From: Candidatus Melainabacteria bacterium
GTDB lineage: Bacteria; Cyanobacteriota; Vampirovibrionia; 2-02-FULL-35-15
Reading direction: 5' to 3'
Length of the DNA: 64,000 nt
Assembly: GCA_023250155.1 (NCBI GenBank)
Contig: JAHFBG010000003.1
Location: 1-64,000, forward strand
The notes below the pieces were generated by a model. That model saw nothing but the letters and a program-made list of their open reading frames with translations. It did no database searches and had not been told where the DNA came from. Of the stretch, positions 43,366 to 52,122 are shown in pieces. Position numbers and translations under genes: made by a program. The first letter of the stretch is position 1; each line of letters opens with the position of its first letter.

Positions 43366-43625
43366 TTTCTCCAATAGCGTCTTTTTTCTATTCTAATCAT
43401 ATTTCTAACACTTATTACTCTTATTATACCGCCTGCCTTTCTTTGGTAAACTATAAACAAATATCTTCCACTACTAGTTCTAGCTAATACTTGATAGCGA
43501 TTAAAGTATGTTCTGCTAGTTTTCTTTTTCGGGTCATAAAAGGCAGATTCTACCTCTTCAATACTGGCTCTTGCAGTAATTTTCAATTCATTTCCTTCAT
43601 CCCATTCAAACTCAATATAAAACAT
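43362..43625 (-). CDS. brnT: BrnT-family toxin
   Basis: The 87-residue protein has FEWDEGN at the start, AFYDP in the middle and the ending [18 protein letters not shown], the pattern of BrnT (DUF497) RNase toxins. It is followed by its antitoxin with a four-base overlap, the usual toxin-first order. It differs from standard BrnT in the N-terminal part, which lacks the N...HGVSF segment and has ITARASIEEV, so activity is uncertain. Confidence 0.78.
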   Translation of the reverse strand: MFYIEFEWDEGNELKITARASIEEVESAFYDPKKKTSRTYFNRYQVLARTSSGRYLFIVYQRKAGGIIRVISVRNMIRIEKRRYWRK

Positions 43626-43682
43626 CTTACAAGTTTTACCATGTTGTTTAAAATTAGTGAATCAGCTAAAGTATTTAGATAA

Positions 43683-44396
43683 ATGAATACATTTCAATTA
43701 GCTAATTTTGAAGACTTTAAAAATGTAACCCGGAGTTACAACATTAATATAAACGACAACCAACTAGCTCTTTTTAAAAAGTATTATGAAGTATTAATAG
43801 AATGGAATAAAAAGATTAACCTAATCAGTAGGTGTGGGTCGCAACCAGTACCTACTGGCGAAAATGATCCCATCATTGAAAAACATTTCTTAGATTCAAT
43901 CTTGTTTTTACCTGAGATAGAAAGGTTTCCTCAATTTTCAATTCTCAATTCTCAATTTTTCAATTTTGTTGATATTGGCTCTGGCGCAGGCTTTCCAGCG
44001 ATTCCACTTGCCATTATGAAGGCAGAATGGAAATTTACCCTAGCTGAATCAACAAGAAAAAAAGCTGATTTTTTAAAAGTACTTGTGCAAGAGTTAGATT
44101 TACGAAATATTCGAATAATAAATGACAGGGTAGAAGTCATAAGTAAAGAAAATAAATATAAAAACAATTTTGATTTTGTCACCGTTCGTGCTGTAGCTAA
44201 ACTTGATGAGTTGCTTAAATATTCACTGCCTTTGTTAAATAAAAATGGTTGTTTACTGGCTTATAAAGCAAAAGATATCGATGAAGAAGTCAAGCAAACA
44301 GAAAAATTAATCGAAAAACACAACTTGAACTTAGAAATATTTTCTAAAGAATGTAATGATATTATAAGAAAATTAGTAGTTATCCAACGCGCGTAG
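43683..44396 (+). CDS. rsmG: 16S rRNA (guanine-527-N7) methyltransferase RsmG with insertions
   Basis: The 237-residue enzyme methylates G527 of 16S rRNA with SAM. WNKKINLIS, KHFLDSI, VDIGSGAGFPAIPLA, TLAESTRKKADFL and VTVRAVAKLDEL are the family motifs. Two in-frame insertions are unusual: residues ~51-61 (CGSQPVPTGEN), coded by a hairpin-forming GC-richer segment, and ~84-94 (QFSILNSQFFN), coded by a heptad array. Both sit in loops away from the SAM site. Its end overlaps the convergent atpC by 17 bases. Confidence 0.92.
   Translation: MNTFQLANFEDFKNVTRSYNININDNQLALFKKYYEVLIEWNKKINLISRCGSQPVPTGENDPIIEKHFLDSILFLPEIERFPQFSILNSQFFNFVDIGSGAGFPAIPLAIMKAEWKFTLAESTRKKADFLKVLVQELDLRNIRIINDRVEVISKENKYKNNFDFVTVRAVAKLDELLKYSLPLLNKNGCLLAYKAKDIDEEVKQTEKLIEKHNLNLEIFSKECNDIIRKLVVIQRA
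43826..43857. repeat. Hairpin insertion in rsmG
   Basis: Arms CAGTAGGT (43826-43833) and ACCTACTG (43850-43857) enclose a 16-base GC-rich loop that itself can pair (GGT...ACC). It is in frame and looks like a small palindromic insertion. Confidence 0.6.
43931..43958. repeat. Heptad repeat array in rsmG (unit TCAATTC)
   Basis: Four 7-base units TCAATT[T/C]. The unit is the reverse complement of GAATTGA, the repeat inside mutL. Both arrays code for ILNSQ in frame. Confidence 0.8.
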
Positions 44397-44811
44397 TTTT
44401 TAATTTCTTTGCAAGTTCAACAGCTTCAAGCATTACAAGAAGTCTTGTTAATTCCATTTCAGCTTTTTGAACATCCATTTTATCTTTCTTCTGTGCTAGC
44501 TTAGCTTCATGTAACTCTTTTTCTTTCTGTGCTACTACCACATCAATATTCTCAGCTAATGCAGCATGATCTGAAATAATAGCAACTCCTTCTTTTGAGA
44601 CTTCCATTATGCCACCAAGAACAGCAGCTACTTTTCTTTCTCCATTTTGCCAGTATTGAAATGGTGCAACACTAAGAGGTGTAATCACGGGAGTATGCTC
44701 AGGAAGAATTCCAATTTCTCCATCAATAGTCCTTGCAATGACTTGGTCAACATTATCATCAAGTACTATTGCTGTTGGTGTAATAATTTTTAAATGAAAT
44801 GTTTTTGGCAT
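44380..44811 (-). CDS. atpC: ATP synthase epsilon subunit
   Basis: The 143-residue protein has the beta-sandwich motifs ITPTAIVLDD, IDGEIGILPEHTPVITPLS and VLGGIMEVSKEGVAIISDHA, then the C-terminal helical pair. Epsilon joins the rotor of F1 to the c-ring and regulates ATP hydrolysis. No other ATP synthase gene is in the window; atpD is not next to it, as is usual. It overlaps rsmG at the 3' ends. Confidence 0.93.
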   Translation of the reverse strand: MPKTFHLKIITPTAIVLDDNVDQVIARTIDGEIGILPEHTPVITPLSVAPFQYWQNGERKVAAVLGGIMEVSKEGVAIISDHAALAENIDVVVAQKEKELHEAKLAQKKDKMDVQKAEMELTRLLVMLEAVELAKKLKTTRVG

Positions 44812-44856
44812 GGTTCTATTTTACCAGTAGTAATGCAATTAATCGCGTCACTACTA

Positions 44857-46041
44857 TTAATCAACTATGAGCCTTTCAAGCTTAAGAGATTGTTTTTGCT
44901 GAGTATTACTTTCTGAGTGTTGATTGCTATTTACCAATTCTCCGCTTCTTACTTTTAACCAATCTACACATGTTTTCCATACCGTTGATTTTGCCTTTTC
45001 ACTTCCCATAATTGATACATGTCCAAATGGCAATTCTATATATTGAAAATCTTTACTTGAAATATGTTTTTGGACAGCACGAACAGAATCTGGTGGAATA
45101 AAGCTGTCTTTTGAACCTCCAAATGTTAAAAGATTTGCTTGAAAATTTTCAAGCTGTACTATTTGATCCAGTAATTTTAATTTTCCAGAAACAAGATCAT
45201 TAGAAGAAATAATATCAAAACATTGTTTGAATACACCACTAGGAAGGCTTTGGAAACTATTAAAGAAATCACTTAGTGCCTGATGTTTTACTAAATAGTC
45301 TCTATCCCATGCTTTATTTAATACTTGAAATGGTCTTCTTATATAATTCAATGGATCAACCATCTTAAAAAGAACTGTTAAAAGCTCTTTTGGAAGCCTG
45401 CCATACTTGTCTACAAGAGAAAACCACTCTTTCTTAAATGGTTTAAATAATAAGTTAAAAAACTCTAATGGTTTTAAGTCTATTGGTCCAGCTATGTTTA
45501 TCACATTCTTTGCATCATTCCTTATATCAAGTGAAACACTTGCATAAATAGTACTAAATGTACCACCCAAACAATATCCCAATAATGAAACTTCTTTAGA
45601 GTCAGAATGTTTTTTAGTCATGTGAATCGCTCTATATAAAAGATTTAAAATATAATCATCTATTTTCAAATGTGAGTCATTTTCATCAGGGCTGCCAAAA
45701 TCAATCAAGTAAACATTAAAACCATTTTGCACTAAAGTATTTGCAAGACTATGTTCTGGCACAAGATCAAAAATGTCTACCGTAGTCATAAGTGGTGGAA
45801 CCAATACAACAGGAACACTATAAACATTTTCATTTATAGGCAAATAGTGAAAAAGAGAAAGATTTCTCTCTTGGTAAAGAATTTTTCTATTGGCTTTTAC
45901 AGCAGATGAAAGATCTTTTTTTATAACAAGTTCGAGGCCATTAATAACTCTAAGTAAGGTTTTTTCCAATTCTTCCTGAATGATTGGCTCAAAATGCTTT
46001 GGTACTTCAAGGTTAAGCAATTTTTTATAGTTAAAAAACAT
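44857..46041 (-). CDS. phaC: Polyhydroxyalkanoate synthase (class III PhaC-like)
   Basis: The 394-residue alpha/beta hydrolase has the lipase-like box GYCLGG with nucleophile C157, VYLIDFGSPDE, FGGSKDSFIPP with the catalytic Asp and GHVSIMGS with the catalytic His. VPPLMTT near residue 82 is the family oxyanion region. PhaC polymerises hydroxyacyl-CoA into storage granules. Length suits class III, which needs PhaE; no phaE is visible here. A polar C-terminal tail (NSNQHSESNTQQKQS) is extra. Confidence 0.9.
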   Translation of the reverse strand: MFFNYKKLLNLEVPKHFEPIIQEELEKTLLRVINGLELVIKKDLSSAVKANRKILYQERNLSLFHYLPINENVYSVPVVLVPPLMTTVDIFDLVPEHSLANTLVQNGFNVYLIDFGSPDENDSHLKIDDYILNLLYRAIHMTKKHSDSKEVSLLGYCLGGTFSTIYASVSLDIRNDAKNVINIAGPIDLKPLEFFNLLFKPFKKEWFSLVDKYGRLPKELLTVLFKMVDPLNYIRRPFQVLNKAWDRDYLVKHQALSDFFNSFQSLPSGVFKQCFDIISSNDLVSGKLKLLDQIVQLENFQANLLTFGGSKDSFIPPDSVRAVQKHISSKDFQYIELPFGHVSIMGSEKAKSTVWKTCVDWLKVRSGELVNSNQHSESNTQQKQSLKLERLIVD

Positions 46042-46086
46042 ACTAATAATTTAGCATTTTCTCTTGAAATTAGCCTCTATTTTTAT

Positions 46087-46248
46087 CTATCTTCTTGGCA
46101 CAAAAGCATCTTGTGCATTGTTATTATTGTTGTTTAATGCTTTGTTTAATTGATTTCCAGCATTTCCTCTAAACATTGATCCTATATAAGAGGCTGCGCC
46201 TATACCTACAGCAAGCCCTAATCCAATTTTCATTGCTAAATTTCCCAT
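46087..46248 (-). CDS. Small glycine/asparagine-rich membrane-associated protein
   Basis: A 53-codon frame with an AAAGGATG ribosome site. Residues 1-25 (MGNLAMKIGLGLAVGIGAAS...) form a Gly/Ala hydrophobic helix; the rest is Asn-rich and ends DAFVPRR. A phage-holin-like or granule-associated role is possible, but no family is recognised. Confidence 0.6.
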   Translation of the reverse strand: MGNLAMKIGLGLAVGIGAASYIGSMFRGNAGNQLNKALNNNNNNAQDAFVPRR

Positions 46249-46390
46249 AAAACATCCTTTCATAAACTTTTCAATTGCTTACATATATAAAAAGAACTAC
46301 TTAGTAGATTTTTTATGGTTAAAAGATAAATTTTTTTTAATAAAGTTGCGAGAAGAGATTGTATCCCCCTATTAAAAGAAGGAAATATTT

Positions 46391-46546
46391 TCAATCATTT
46401 AATCCTGGAACTGATATATCACCACCTAATGCTGCTGTTGTAATAGGAGGTGGCATCAATAGTTGCTCTGGGTTTTGTTCATCCTCATATGCATATGGCA
46501 TATAAGGTTTACCGCCATTTATATAATTTACAAAACCATTAAACAT
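46391..46546 (-). CDS. Small unknown protein with shared upstream element
   Basis: A 51-codon frame starting MFNGFVNYINGGKPYMPY, preceded by a strong GGAGGAG site eight bases upstream. A copy of the shared element and a TATAAT box lie upstream. The start MF resembles the island proteins of region 1. Pro/Gly-rich, no membrane span. The well-formed expression signals support a real gene. Confidence 0.65.
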   Translation of the reverse strand: MFNGFVNYINGGKPYMPYAYEDEQNPEQLLMPPPITTAALGGDISVPGLND

Positions 46547-46610
46547 AATAACTCCTCCGTTCTTTCAAAGAATATCCAAATCAAGACTGAAGAATTATAT
46601 ATGTAGAACA

Positions 46611-46625
46611 TTAACCCTAGGTTAA
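46611..46625 (-). promoter_or_regulatory. Shared upstream element, site 8, with -10
   Basis: The plus strand reads TTAACCCTAGGTTAA, a perfect palindrome of 6-base arms. On the coding strand TATAAT begins 11 bases after it. It lies 31 kb away from the other copies. Confidence 0.6.
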
Positions 46626-46670
46626 ATTTCCTAAGTTGACTACAAGTCTTAAGAACCTAAATTGGATTTT

Positions 46671-48044
46671 TTAATAAGTTCTTAGATATTTAGCTTCTTC
46701 CCAGCTAGTTACCTGAATTCTATATTCATCCCACTCTGCCCATTTAAGCTCTAAAAATTGCTCATAAATATGATCACCTAAAGCATCTTTAGCAATTTTA
46801 CTTTTTTCAAATTCTCTTAGAGCTTCTTCAAGTGTTCCAGGTAAACTATCAACTTTTAACTCTATTTTTTCTTTAGGGGTTAAATTGTAGATATTTCTAT
46901 TTACTGGTGCAGGTGGATCAATTTTATTTTTTATTCCATCTAGTCCAGCAACCAACATGCATGCAACTGCAAGATATGGATTTGCTGCTGGATCTGGTGA
47001 TCTAAGTTCTACCCGTGTAGAACCACCTCGCTTATCAGGAACTCTACAAAGAGCAGATCTGTTTCCTGGTGACCATGCTATATATACAGGAGCTTCATAT
47101 CCAGGGACTAATCTCTTATAGCTGTTTACAAGAGGATTTGTGACTGCACAAAGACCTCTAATATGCTTAAGAAGTCCACCTATATACCATTTCATTTCTT
47201 TACTTAGTTTATCTTGTGTGCTTGGATCAAAGAAAATGTTTTTATCACTACTGGTCAATGACTGATTGCAGTGCATACCAGAACCATTTTGTCCAAAAAT
47301 TGGTTTTGGCATAAAAGTAGCATGCATACCATGTTTTGCAGCTACTGCTTTTGTCACCCATCTAAAGGTAGCGATGTTGTCAGCTGCACTTAAAGCATCT
47401 TCATACTTAAAGTCAATTTCATGCTGCCCAAGAGCAACTTCATGATGTGATGCTTCTATTTCAAATCCCATTTCTTCTAGTGTGTAAATTATCTCTCTTC
47501 TTACTGACTGTCCTATATCAAGTGGCTCTACATCAAAATAAGCAGCTACATCACTTGGATCAATAGCAGGAGTACCATGCTCATCTTTGTTAAACAAGAA
47601 AAATTCACACTCCGGTCCCACGTTCATTGTGTAACCATATTCTTTTTCAACTTGAGCTAAAACTCTTTTTAAATTGTTCCTTGGACATCCTGGAAATGGC
47701 TGACCATCTGGATCATAAATATCACACACTAATCTTGCTACTCTGCCTTCAGAAGGTCTCCATGGCAAAATCCTAAAGGTTTTTTTGTCAGGATAAAAAT
47801 AAAGATCAGATCTTTCTATTCTTTGAAATCCTTTAATAGAGCTGCCATCTAGCATAGCTTCATTATTCAGAGCTTTTTCTAACTGTTCAACAGGAATTGC
47901 AAGATTTTTTACAATGCCATAAATATCTATAAACTGTAATCGGATAAACTTGACATCATTTTCTCTAGCTAATTTTATAATTTCTTCATTTGTTGGATTC
48001 TTAGATGTATTCATTTTTTTTGTATTCATAACTAGGGTGCTCAT
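46671..48044 (-). CDS. glnA: Glutamine synthetase type I
   Basis: The 457-residue enzyme makes glutamine from glutamate, ammonia and ATP. MLDGSSIKGF, NVGPECEFFLF, SHHEVALGQHEID, GSGMHCNQSL, NRSALCRVP and ELRSPDPAANPYLA are all present, giving a complete metal and substrate site. The NLTP loop in the place of the adenylylation Tyr region suggests the shorter GSI-alpha type without adenylylation control. The ATG at 48044 has an AAAAGGAG site five bases upstream. A possible cis site for nitrogen control was not recognised. Confidence 0.96.
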   Translation of the reverse strand: MSTLVMNTKKMNTSKNPTNEEIIKLARENDVKFIRLQFIDIYGIVKNLAIPVEQLEKALNNEAMLDGSSIKGFQRIERSDLYFYPDKKTFRILPWRPSEGRVARLVCDIYDPDGQPFPGCPRNNLKRVLAQVEKEYGYTMNVGPECEFFLFNKDEHGTPAIDPSDVAAYFDVEPLDIGQSVRREIIYTLEEMGFEIEASHHEVALGQHEIDFKYEDALSAADNIATFRWVTKAVAAKHGMHATFMPKPIFGQNGSGMHCNQSLTSSDKNIFFDPSTQDKLSKEMKWYIGGLLKHIRGLCAVTNPLVNSYKRLVPGYEAPVYIAWSPGNRSALCRVPDKRGGSTRVELRSPDPAANPYLAVACMLVAGLDGIKNKIDPPAPVNRNIYNLTPKEKIELKVDSLPGTLEEALREFEKSKIAKDALGDHIYEQFLELKWAEWDEYRIQVTSWEEAKYLRTY

Positions 48045-48269
48045 TTTTACTCCTTTTTAAGTATCCTATAGGCCAAAACAAAAGATAGTAATGATTATAT
48101 TTTAGAATCAAAAACTTAGTTTTTAACCTTAAGAAACCCTTCATTGAAGTTCCTTTGTATAACCTCCTTATAATAAAGGTTTTATCCAATATAAGTCAAA
48201 TAGCATGTATTTTTTACTCCTTAGAGAGTTATGGGTATACAGAATACAAAAGGTGTAATTAAATAGAGT

Positions 48270-49226
48270 ATGTTTAAAATTAGAACTTTACAATTACAAA
48301 ACTTTGACTTACTAAAAGAAGAAATTAAAGATCCTTTTTTTCTTAAGATGCTAAACGCTTCATCAGTTCAAAAACTGCTCTATGTAACTCAAAGCTTTAT
48401 CCCCCACAACTTACGTATATTACCTAGCATACATGTTGCTTTTGAAGCAAAGAGTTTTTTAGGCTGTATTGCCTTAAGTTCTATTTCAAAATCGAATAAC
48501 TGCTGGCAGATTCAAGAAGTTTATGTACCTGATGAAATGAGAAATAAAGGTATTGGAGAAGAGCTTTTGCGATATGTTCTATCTGTATATGGAGGCTATG
48601 GCATAGAGCATTTTCTTGCAGAAGTTGATTCCAGCAATTTTCCTGCGCTTTCTTTATTCCATCAATGTGGTTTTAGAAGATATGCAAAAGTTTATTTTTA
48701 TGAAAAAGAAATAGACGAACTTCATGAAGCATCTATTTTAGATAGCGATCACATATTTAGACAACAAACAAACAATGATTTGCCTGAAATTGAAAAGCTC
48801 GAACTTTCAATAATTCCACCAGATCTAAGGCCTGCACTGGGACGCTCTAAAGATTATTTTAAAGATAAAAAAAATGCAATTGTATTAGTAGATAAAGCAA
48901 GAAATTTACTAATTGGTTGGGCCCAGATTCAGGAAATATCACAGGAAGATTATTCACTAGAGCTTTTGATAAATCCAGGATGGAATCATCTGTATGAAAA
49001 TTTTTTAAACACTATTATTTATGATCACCTTACTACTAAAGGAAAAAAAATAAAACTTATAATTAAAGTAGTAGATTATGTTACTGAGCTAACGCACATA
49101 GTAACAAAGTTAGGATTTTTACCCACCTCTGTAAAAGAACTTTTAGTTAGAACAATATGGCAAAAAGTAAAAGAACGTAAAAAGAAAACTGCAAAAGTTG
49201 GAGCACCATCGATTGCACCTACATAG
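48270..49226 (+). CDS. Double GNAT-type acetyltransferase
   Basis: The 318-residue protein has a first GNAT domain (1-150) with IQEVYVPDEMRNKGIGEELL, the acetyl-CoA-binding motif, and a second diverged GNAT fold (~155-300) without a clear acetyl-CoA loop. The C-terminal tail is Lys-rich. Double GNAT proteins often modify small amines or protein termini; the substrate cannot be named. It begins about 225 bases from the divergent glnA. Confidence 0.85.
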   Translation: MFKIRTLQLQNFDLLKEEIKDPFFLKMLNASSVQKLLYVTQSFIPHNLRILPSIHVAFEAKSFLGCIALSSISKSNNCWQIQEVYVPDEMRNKGIGEELLRYVLSVYGGYGIEHFLAEVDSSNFPALSLFHQCGFRRYAKVYFYEKEIDELHEASILDSDHIFRQQTNNDLPEIEKLELSIIPPDLRPALGRSKDYFKDKKNAIVLVDKARNLLIGWAQIQEISQEDYSLELLINPGWNHLYENFLNTIIYDHLTTKGKKIKLIIKVVDYVTELTHIVTKLGFLPTSVKELLVRTIWQKVKERKKKTAKVGAPSIAPT

Positions 49227-49261
49227 GATTGAGTAGAAGCTATTAGCTGAGTGCTGATTGT
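49227..49261. repeat. Degenerate heptad array upstream of the VWA gene
   Basis: Units of 7 bases (GATTGAG, TAGAAGC, TATTAGC, TGAGTGC, TGATTGT) starting right after the GNAT stop codon. The TGATTG core resembles the second array in mutL. Confidence 0.45.
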
Positions 49262-49285
49262 TGCAAATGCTCTATAATACTTATT

Positions 49286-50239
49286 ATGAATTTCATTTGG
49301 CCACAAGCATTATACTTACTTCTTTTTATCCCACTCTATATTTTTTTACATATTCACTTTGAAAAGAAAAAACAAAAAGATCTTATTCCGTTTGGAAATG
49401 TAGAAGTAATTGTAGAAGCTATATCTAAAACAAAAAAAATTGATGCCTTAAAGCATTTACCATTTGTACTCAAGGTAGCTGTACTTGCATTATTGGTTTT
49501 TGCTTTAAGTAGACCTGTGAGCTTTGTTTATGTACCACTCCCAGATACAAAAATGCTTTTACTCTTAGATATCTCAATAAGTATGGAAGCAGAAGACATG
49601 AACCCAAATCGTCTAATTGCAGCAAAAGAAGCAGCTATAAATTTTATACAGGATTTACCAAAAGGCATAGAAATAGGACTTGGGTTGTTTAGTGGAAGTG
49701 TAAGAATTATTGTAAATCCTACTCTTGAAAAGACAAAAACAATAAATGTTTTAAAAAGATTAAATCTAAAAAGCTTAGAACCAGGTACTGCTATTGGAGA
49801 TGCAATATTAGCAGGTATTGATTCAATCACTTTTGAAGATAATCCTAATCAAGAAAATAAAAATAATAAAAGCATTGTTTTAATTACTGATGGTGAGGCA
49901 AATATAGGAAACGATCCTTTATTTTCAGCAGCACAAGCTAAAATAAACAATATCGTTATTCAGACAATTGGTATAGGAAGTCCAGCTGGCACAATTATCA
50001 GGGGAGGTATTCTTACCAAGCTAGATGAGTTTACTCTACAGGAAATTGCATCACTGACTGGTGGAAATTATTTTAATGCACAGAACTTAGAAGATATGAA
50101 AAAGATTTATAAGAAAATAAAAAAAACTATTCACTTTATACCAAAAGAAACAGAGATTACCTTTATACCAGTAATCATTATTTTTGCACTTTTGGGCATC
50201 TATCAAATCTTAAAATGGAGCAAGTTTAGACTGGGATAG
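49286..50239 (+). CDS. BatA-like VWA-domain membrane protein
   Basis: The 317-residue protein has two N-terminal spans (~3-20 and ~52-72), a VWA domain with complete MIDAS (DISIS near 93, Thr in GTAIGD, Asp in VLITDGEAN) and a C-terminal span (~292-310). This is the BatA/CoxE-type layout found in MoxR-linked operons and thought to aid assembly or stress tolerance at the membrane. No MoxR ATPase is adjacent. A TATAAT-like box lies just before the ATG. Confidence 0.88.
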   Translation: MNFIWPQALYLLLFIPLYIFLHIHFEKKKQKDLIPFGNVEVIVEAISKTKKIDALKHLPFVLKVAVLALLVFALSRPVSFVYVPLPDTKMLLLLDISISMEAEDMNPNRLIAAKEAAINFIQDLPKGIEIGLGLFSGSVRIIVNPTLEKTKTINVLKRLNLKSLEPGTAIGDAILAGIDSITFEDNPNQENKNNKSIVLITDGEANIGNDPLFSAAQAKINNIVIQTIGIGSPAGTIIRGGILTKLDEFTLQEIASLTGGNYFNAQNLEDMKKIYKKIKKTIHFIPKETEITFIPVIIIFALLGIYQILKWSKFRLG

Positions 50240-50314
50240 TTTTAAATATTAAAAAAAACTTAAGCTCGTCAGGTCGAGTATATTTCTTGGTTACTATTAT
50301 AAGCACTTTAACCT

Positions 50315-51700
50315 ATGCAATTACCAAACCATATGCCTATTAAGTTAGCAGAAACTCAAAGTGTTTATATAAAAAAACTTGAAGTTAATCCTGATACTTA
50401 TAAAAACAATCTGTTACAAAATCCACCAATTGGCATTAAAACAGATTATCCACATTTATGTTATGTTCTTGATTCTAAGACTAAACTAAACACTGAGCAG
50501 TTAAATGAAATTAGTTCTTGGCTAACCAAACTAGAAAATATTTATTGTGATTCTGCAGATCCTTTATGGATAGCCATATCCAGAGAACTTCCTGAATTAA
50601 AAAAAGATTTATTTAACTTATATCCTGATTATTATAAGACTATAGCAGAAGAAGCAATCAAAGAAGTGTTTGATAATTATGGCTTAGTAAATAAGGCTCT
50701 ATTGCCAAAAATAGAGTTTAATACTGATGCGTCTTTAGAAGGAAGCTATTCTACAAGCAAACACCTAATAGAAATAAACCCTTTAAAATCATCATCAATA
50801 AAGAACTATGCAAAACACGAAGCTGTTCATGCTGTATTTAGTATCTTACAAACAAAAATCAAACTTCAAAACCCTAAGCTATATAGAGAAAAACTAGTTG
50901 ATGGTTTAGTAAAACTATTTGACTTTTCACCACCAAATCACCTTATTACCCACGATGGCACTTTGTTAACACAAGGCTTATCTCCTATAGTTTTAATCAA
51001 AATTAAAAATGTGCTTTTAAATTTTGAATTGAATCTTGAAAATGAAGATGAAGTCAAAAAAGTTTTAAGATCTACGGGCATTCCTAAAGACTATATAGGG
51101 TTTATAGCATATCTAGCAAATATATGGCTTTTACCCTTAAAGGATGATGCTAAATTGTCTGATGCTGTTAATTCTATAGTTCTCAACAAAAAACAATTTG
51201 ATCTAGGTTTAAAAAGTATTCAAGAATTATCAAAATACTTTGCAACTTCCATAAAACGTAATCAATTAAAAGATGTTAATCAAATGGGCTTTTTTGAAAC
51301 CTGGCTCACAAAACGATCCTGGGTCTTTTGGAAAAACAATTTGAATACACCTGAGGCAAGGCATGAAGGCTTTAAAGAGTATCTAAATACCCTTGAAGAA
51401 ATTGTAGCCAGACTTTCTGAGCTACCAGAATCAAATCCTATACTAAACAACTTAGTCAAGGTTTACAGATCGCAGAGTAATCCTTCTAAAAGAGCTGATG
51501 TAATTAGAGTTATTCTAAAAGAGGTTAATAACCTTCCAGATAAAAGACTCAAAGAAGACTTTACCCTTGTTATATCAAAAATGCTTGATAGAGCCAGCAC
51601 TGAAATGGAGCTAGTCATAGGTACACTACAGTTAAAGCTTGAAATGTTAAATCAATTAGAACCCTTGGCAAAAAAGCACGGATGGGTTTTAGAATCTTAG
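50315..51700 (+). CDS. Putative zinc metallopeptidase (HEXXH) of unknown family
   Basis: The 461-residue soluble protein has an HEAVH motif at 168-172 in a helix (YAKHEAVHAVFSIL), the zinc-binding pattern of metallopeptidases. The preceding segment LIEINPL is consistent with the edge strand of such enzymes. A clear third ligand was not identified. The C-terminal ~200 residues are helical with Leu/Lys pattern. No signal peptide, so a cytoplasmic or non-classically exported protein. Annotated only by motif. Confidence 0.7.
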   Translation: MQLPNHMPIKLAETQSVYIKKLEVNPDTYKNNLLQNPPIGIKTDYPHLCYVLDSKTKLNTEQLNEISSWLTKLENIYCDSADPLWIAISRELPELKKDLFNLYPDYYKTIAEEAIKEVFDNYGLVNKALLPKIEFNTDASLEGSYSTSKHLIEINPLKSSSIKNYAKHEAVHAVFSILQTKIKLQNPKLYREKLVDGLVKLFDFSPPNHLITHDGTLLTQGLSPIVLIKIKNVLLNFELNLENEDEVKKVLRSTGIPKDYIGFIAYLANIWLLPLKDDAKLSDAVNSIVLNKKQFDLGLKSIQELSKYFATSIKRNQLKDVNQMGFFETWLTKRSWVFWKNNLNTPEARHEGFKEYLNTLEEIVARLSELPESNPILNNLVKVYRSQSNPSKRADVIRVILKEVNNLPDKRLKEDFTLVISKMLDRASTEMELVIGTLQLKLEMLNQLEPLAKKHGWVLES

Positions 51701-51707
51701 AACTTTT

Positions 51708-51986
51708 TTACCTAATCCCAAAAGAATAAAGTCTTTCCATCATAAGTTGCCACTCTACTTTTACATTGTTGACTTTTGCATGTGGAGGACCTTTCTTACA
51801 CCAATCTATTAAGCTTTCAATTTTTTCTTTTTCGCCTTGAACAAGCACCTCAACATCTCCATTTGGCAGATTTTTAACCCATCCTTTTAAACCATATTGA
51901 ATAGCTGTTTCCTGGCAAGAAGCCCTATAAAAAACTCCCTGGACTTTTCCTGAGATTATTAAGTGCACTTGAGAAGTATTGTTCAT
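51708..51986 (-). CDS. acyP: Acylphosphatase
   Basis: The 92-residue enzyme hydrolyses acyl phosphates. GKVQGVFYRASCQ holds the catalytic Arg, and GWVKNLPNGDVEV holds the catalytic Asn. Length matches the family. It is convergent with the HEXXH gene, eight bases away. Confidence 0.96.
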   Translation of the reverse strand: MNNTSQVHLIISGKVQGVFYRASCQETAIQYGLKGWVKNLPNGDVEVLVQGEKEKIESLIDWCKKGPPHAKVNNVKVEWQLMMERLYSFGIR

Positions 51987-52122
51987 TCTTTTACCTAAAT
52001 AACCTCTACTGAAAAAGTCTTAAATAAGATAAGAAAGACTCTATTAATATAAAGTTCCTCATTTAAAGGAATACAGTCTATAATATTTATATTCAAATAA
52101 TATTTAAGAAAAAGGAGAAAAT

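Larger units (their letters stand above)
46042..46670. other. Intergenic stretch holding two small genes
   Basis: This ~630-base interval between phaC and glnA contains the two small ORFs at 46087-46248 and 46391-46546, an upstream element at 46611-46625 and AT-rich spacer sequence. No RNA gene or strong terminator was recognised. Confidence 0.6.
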
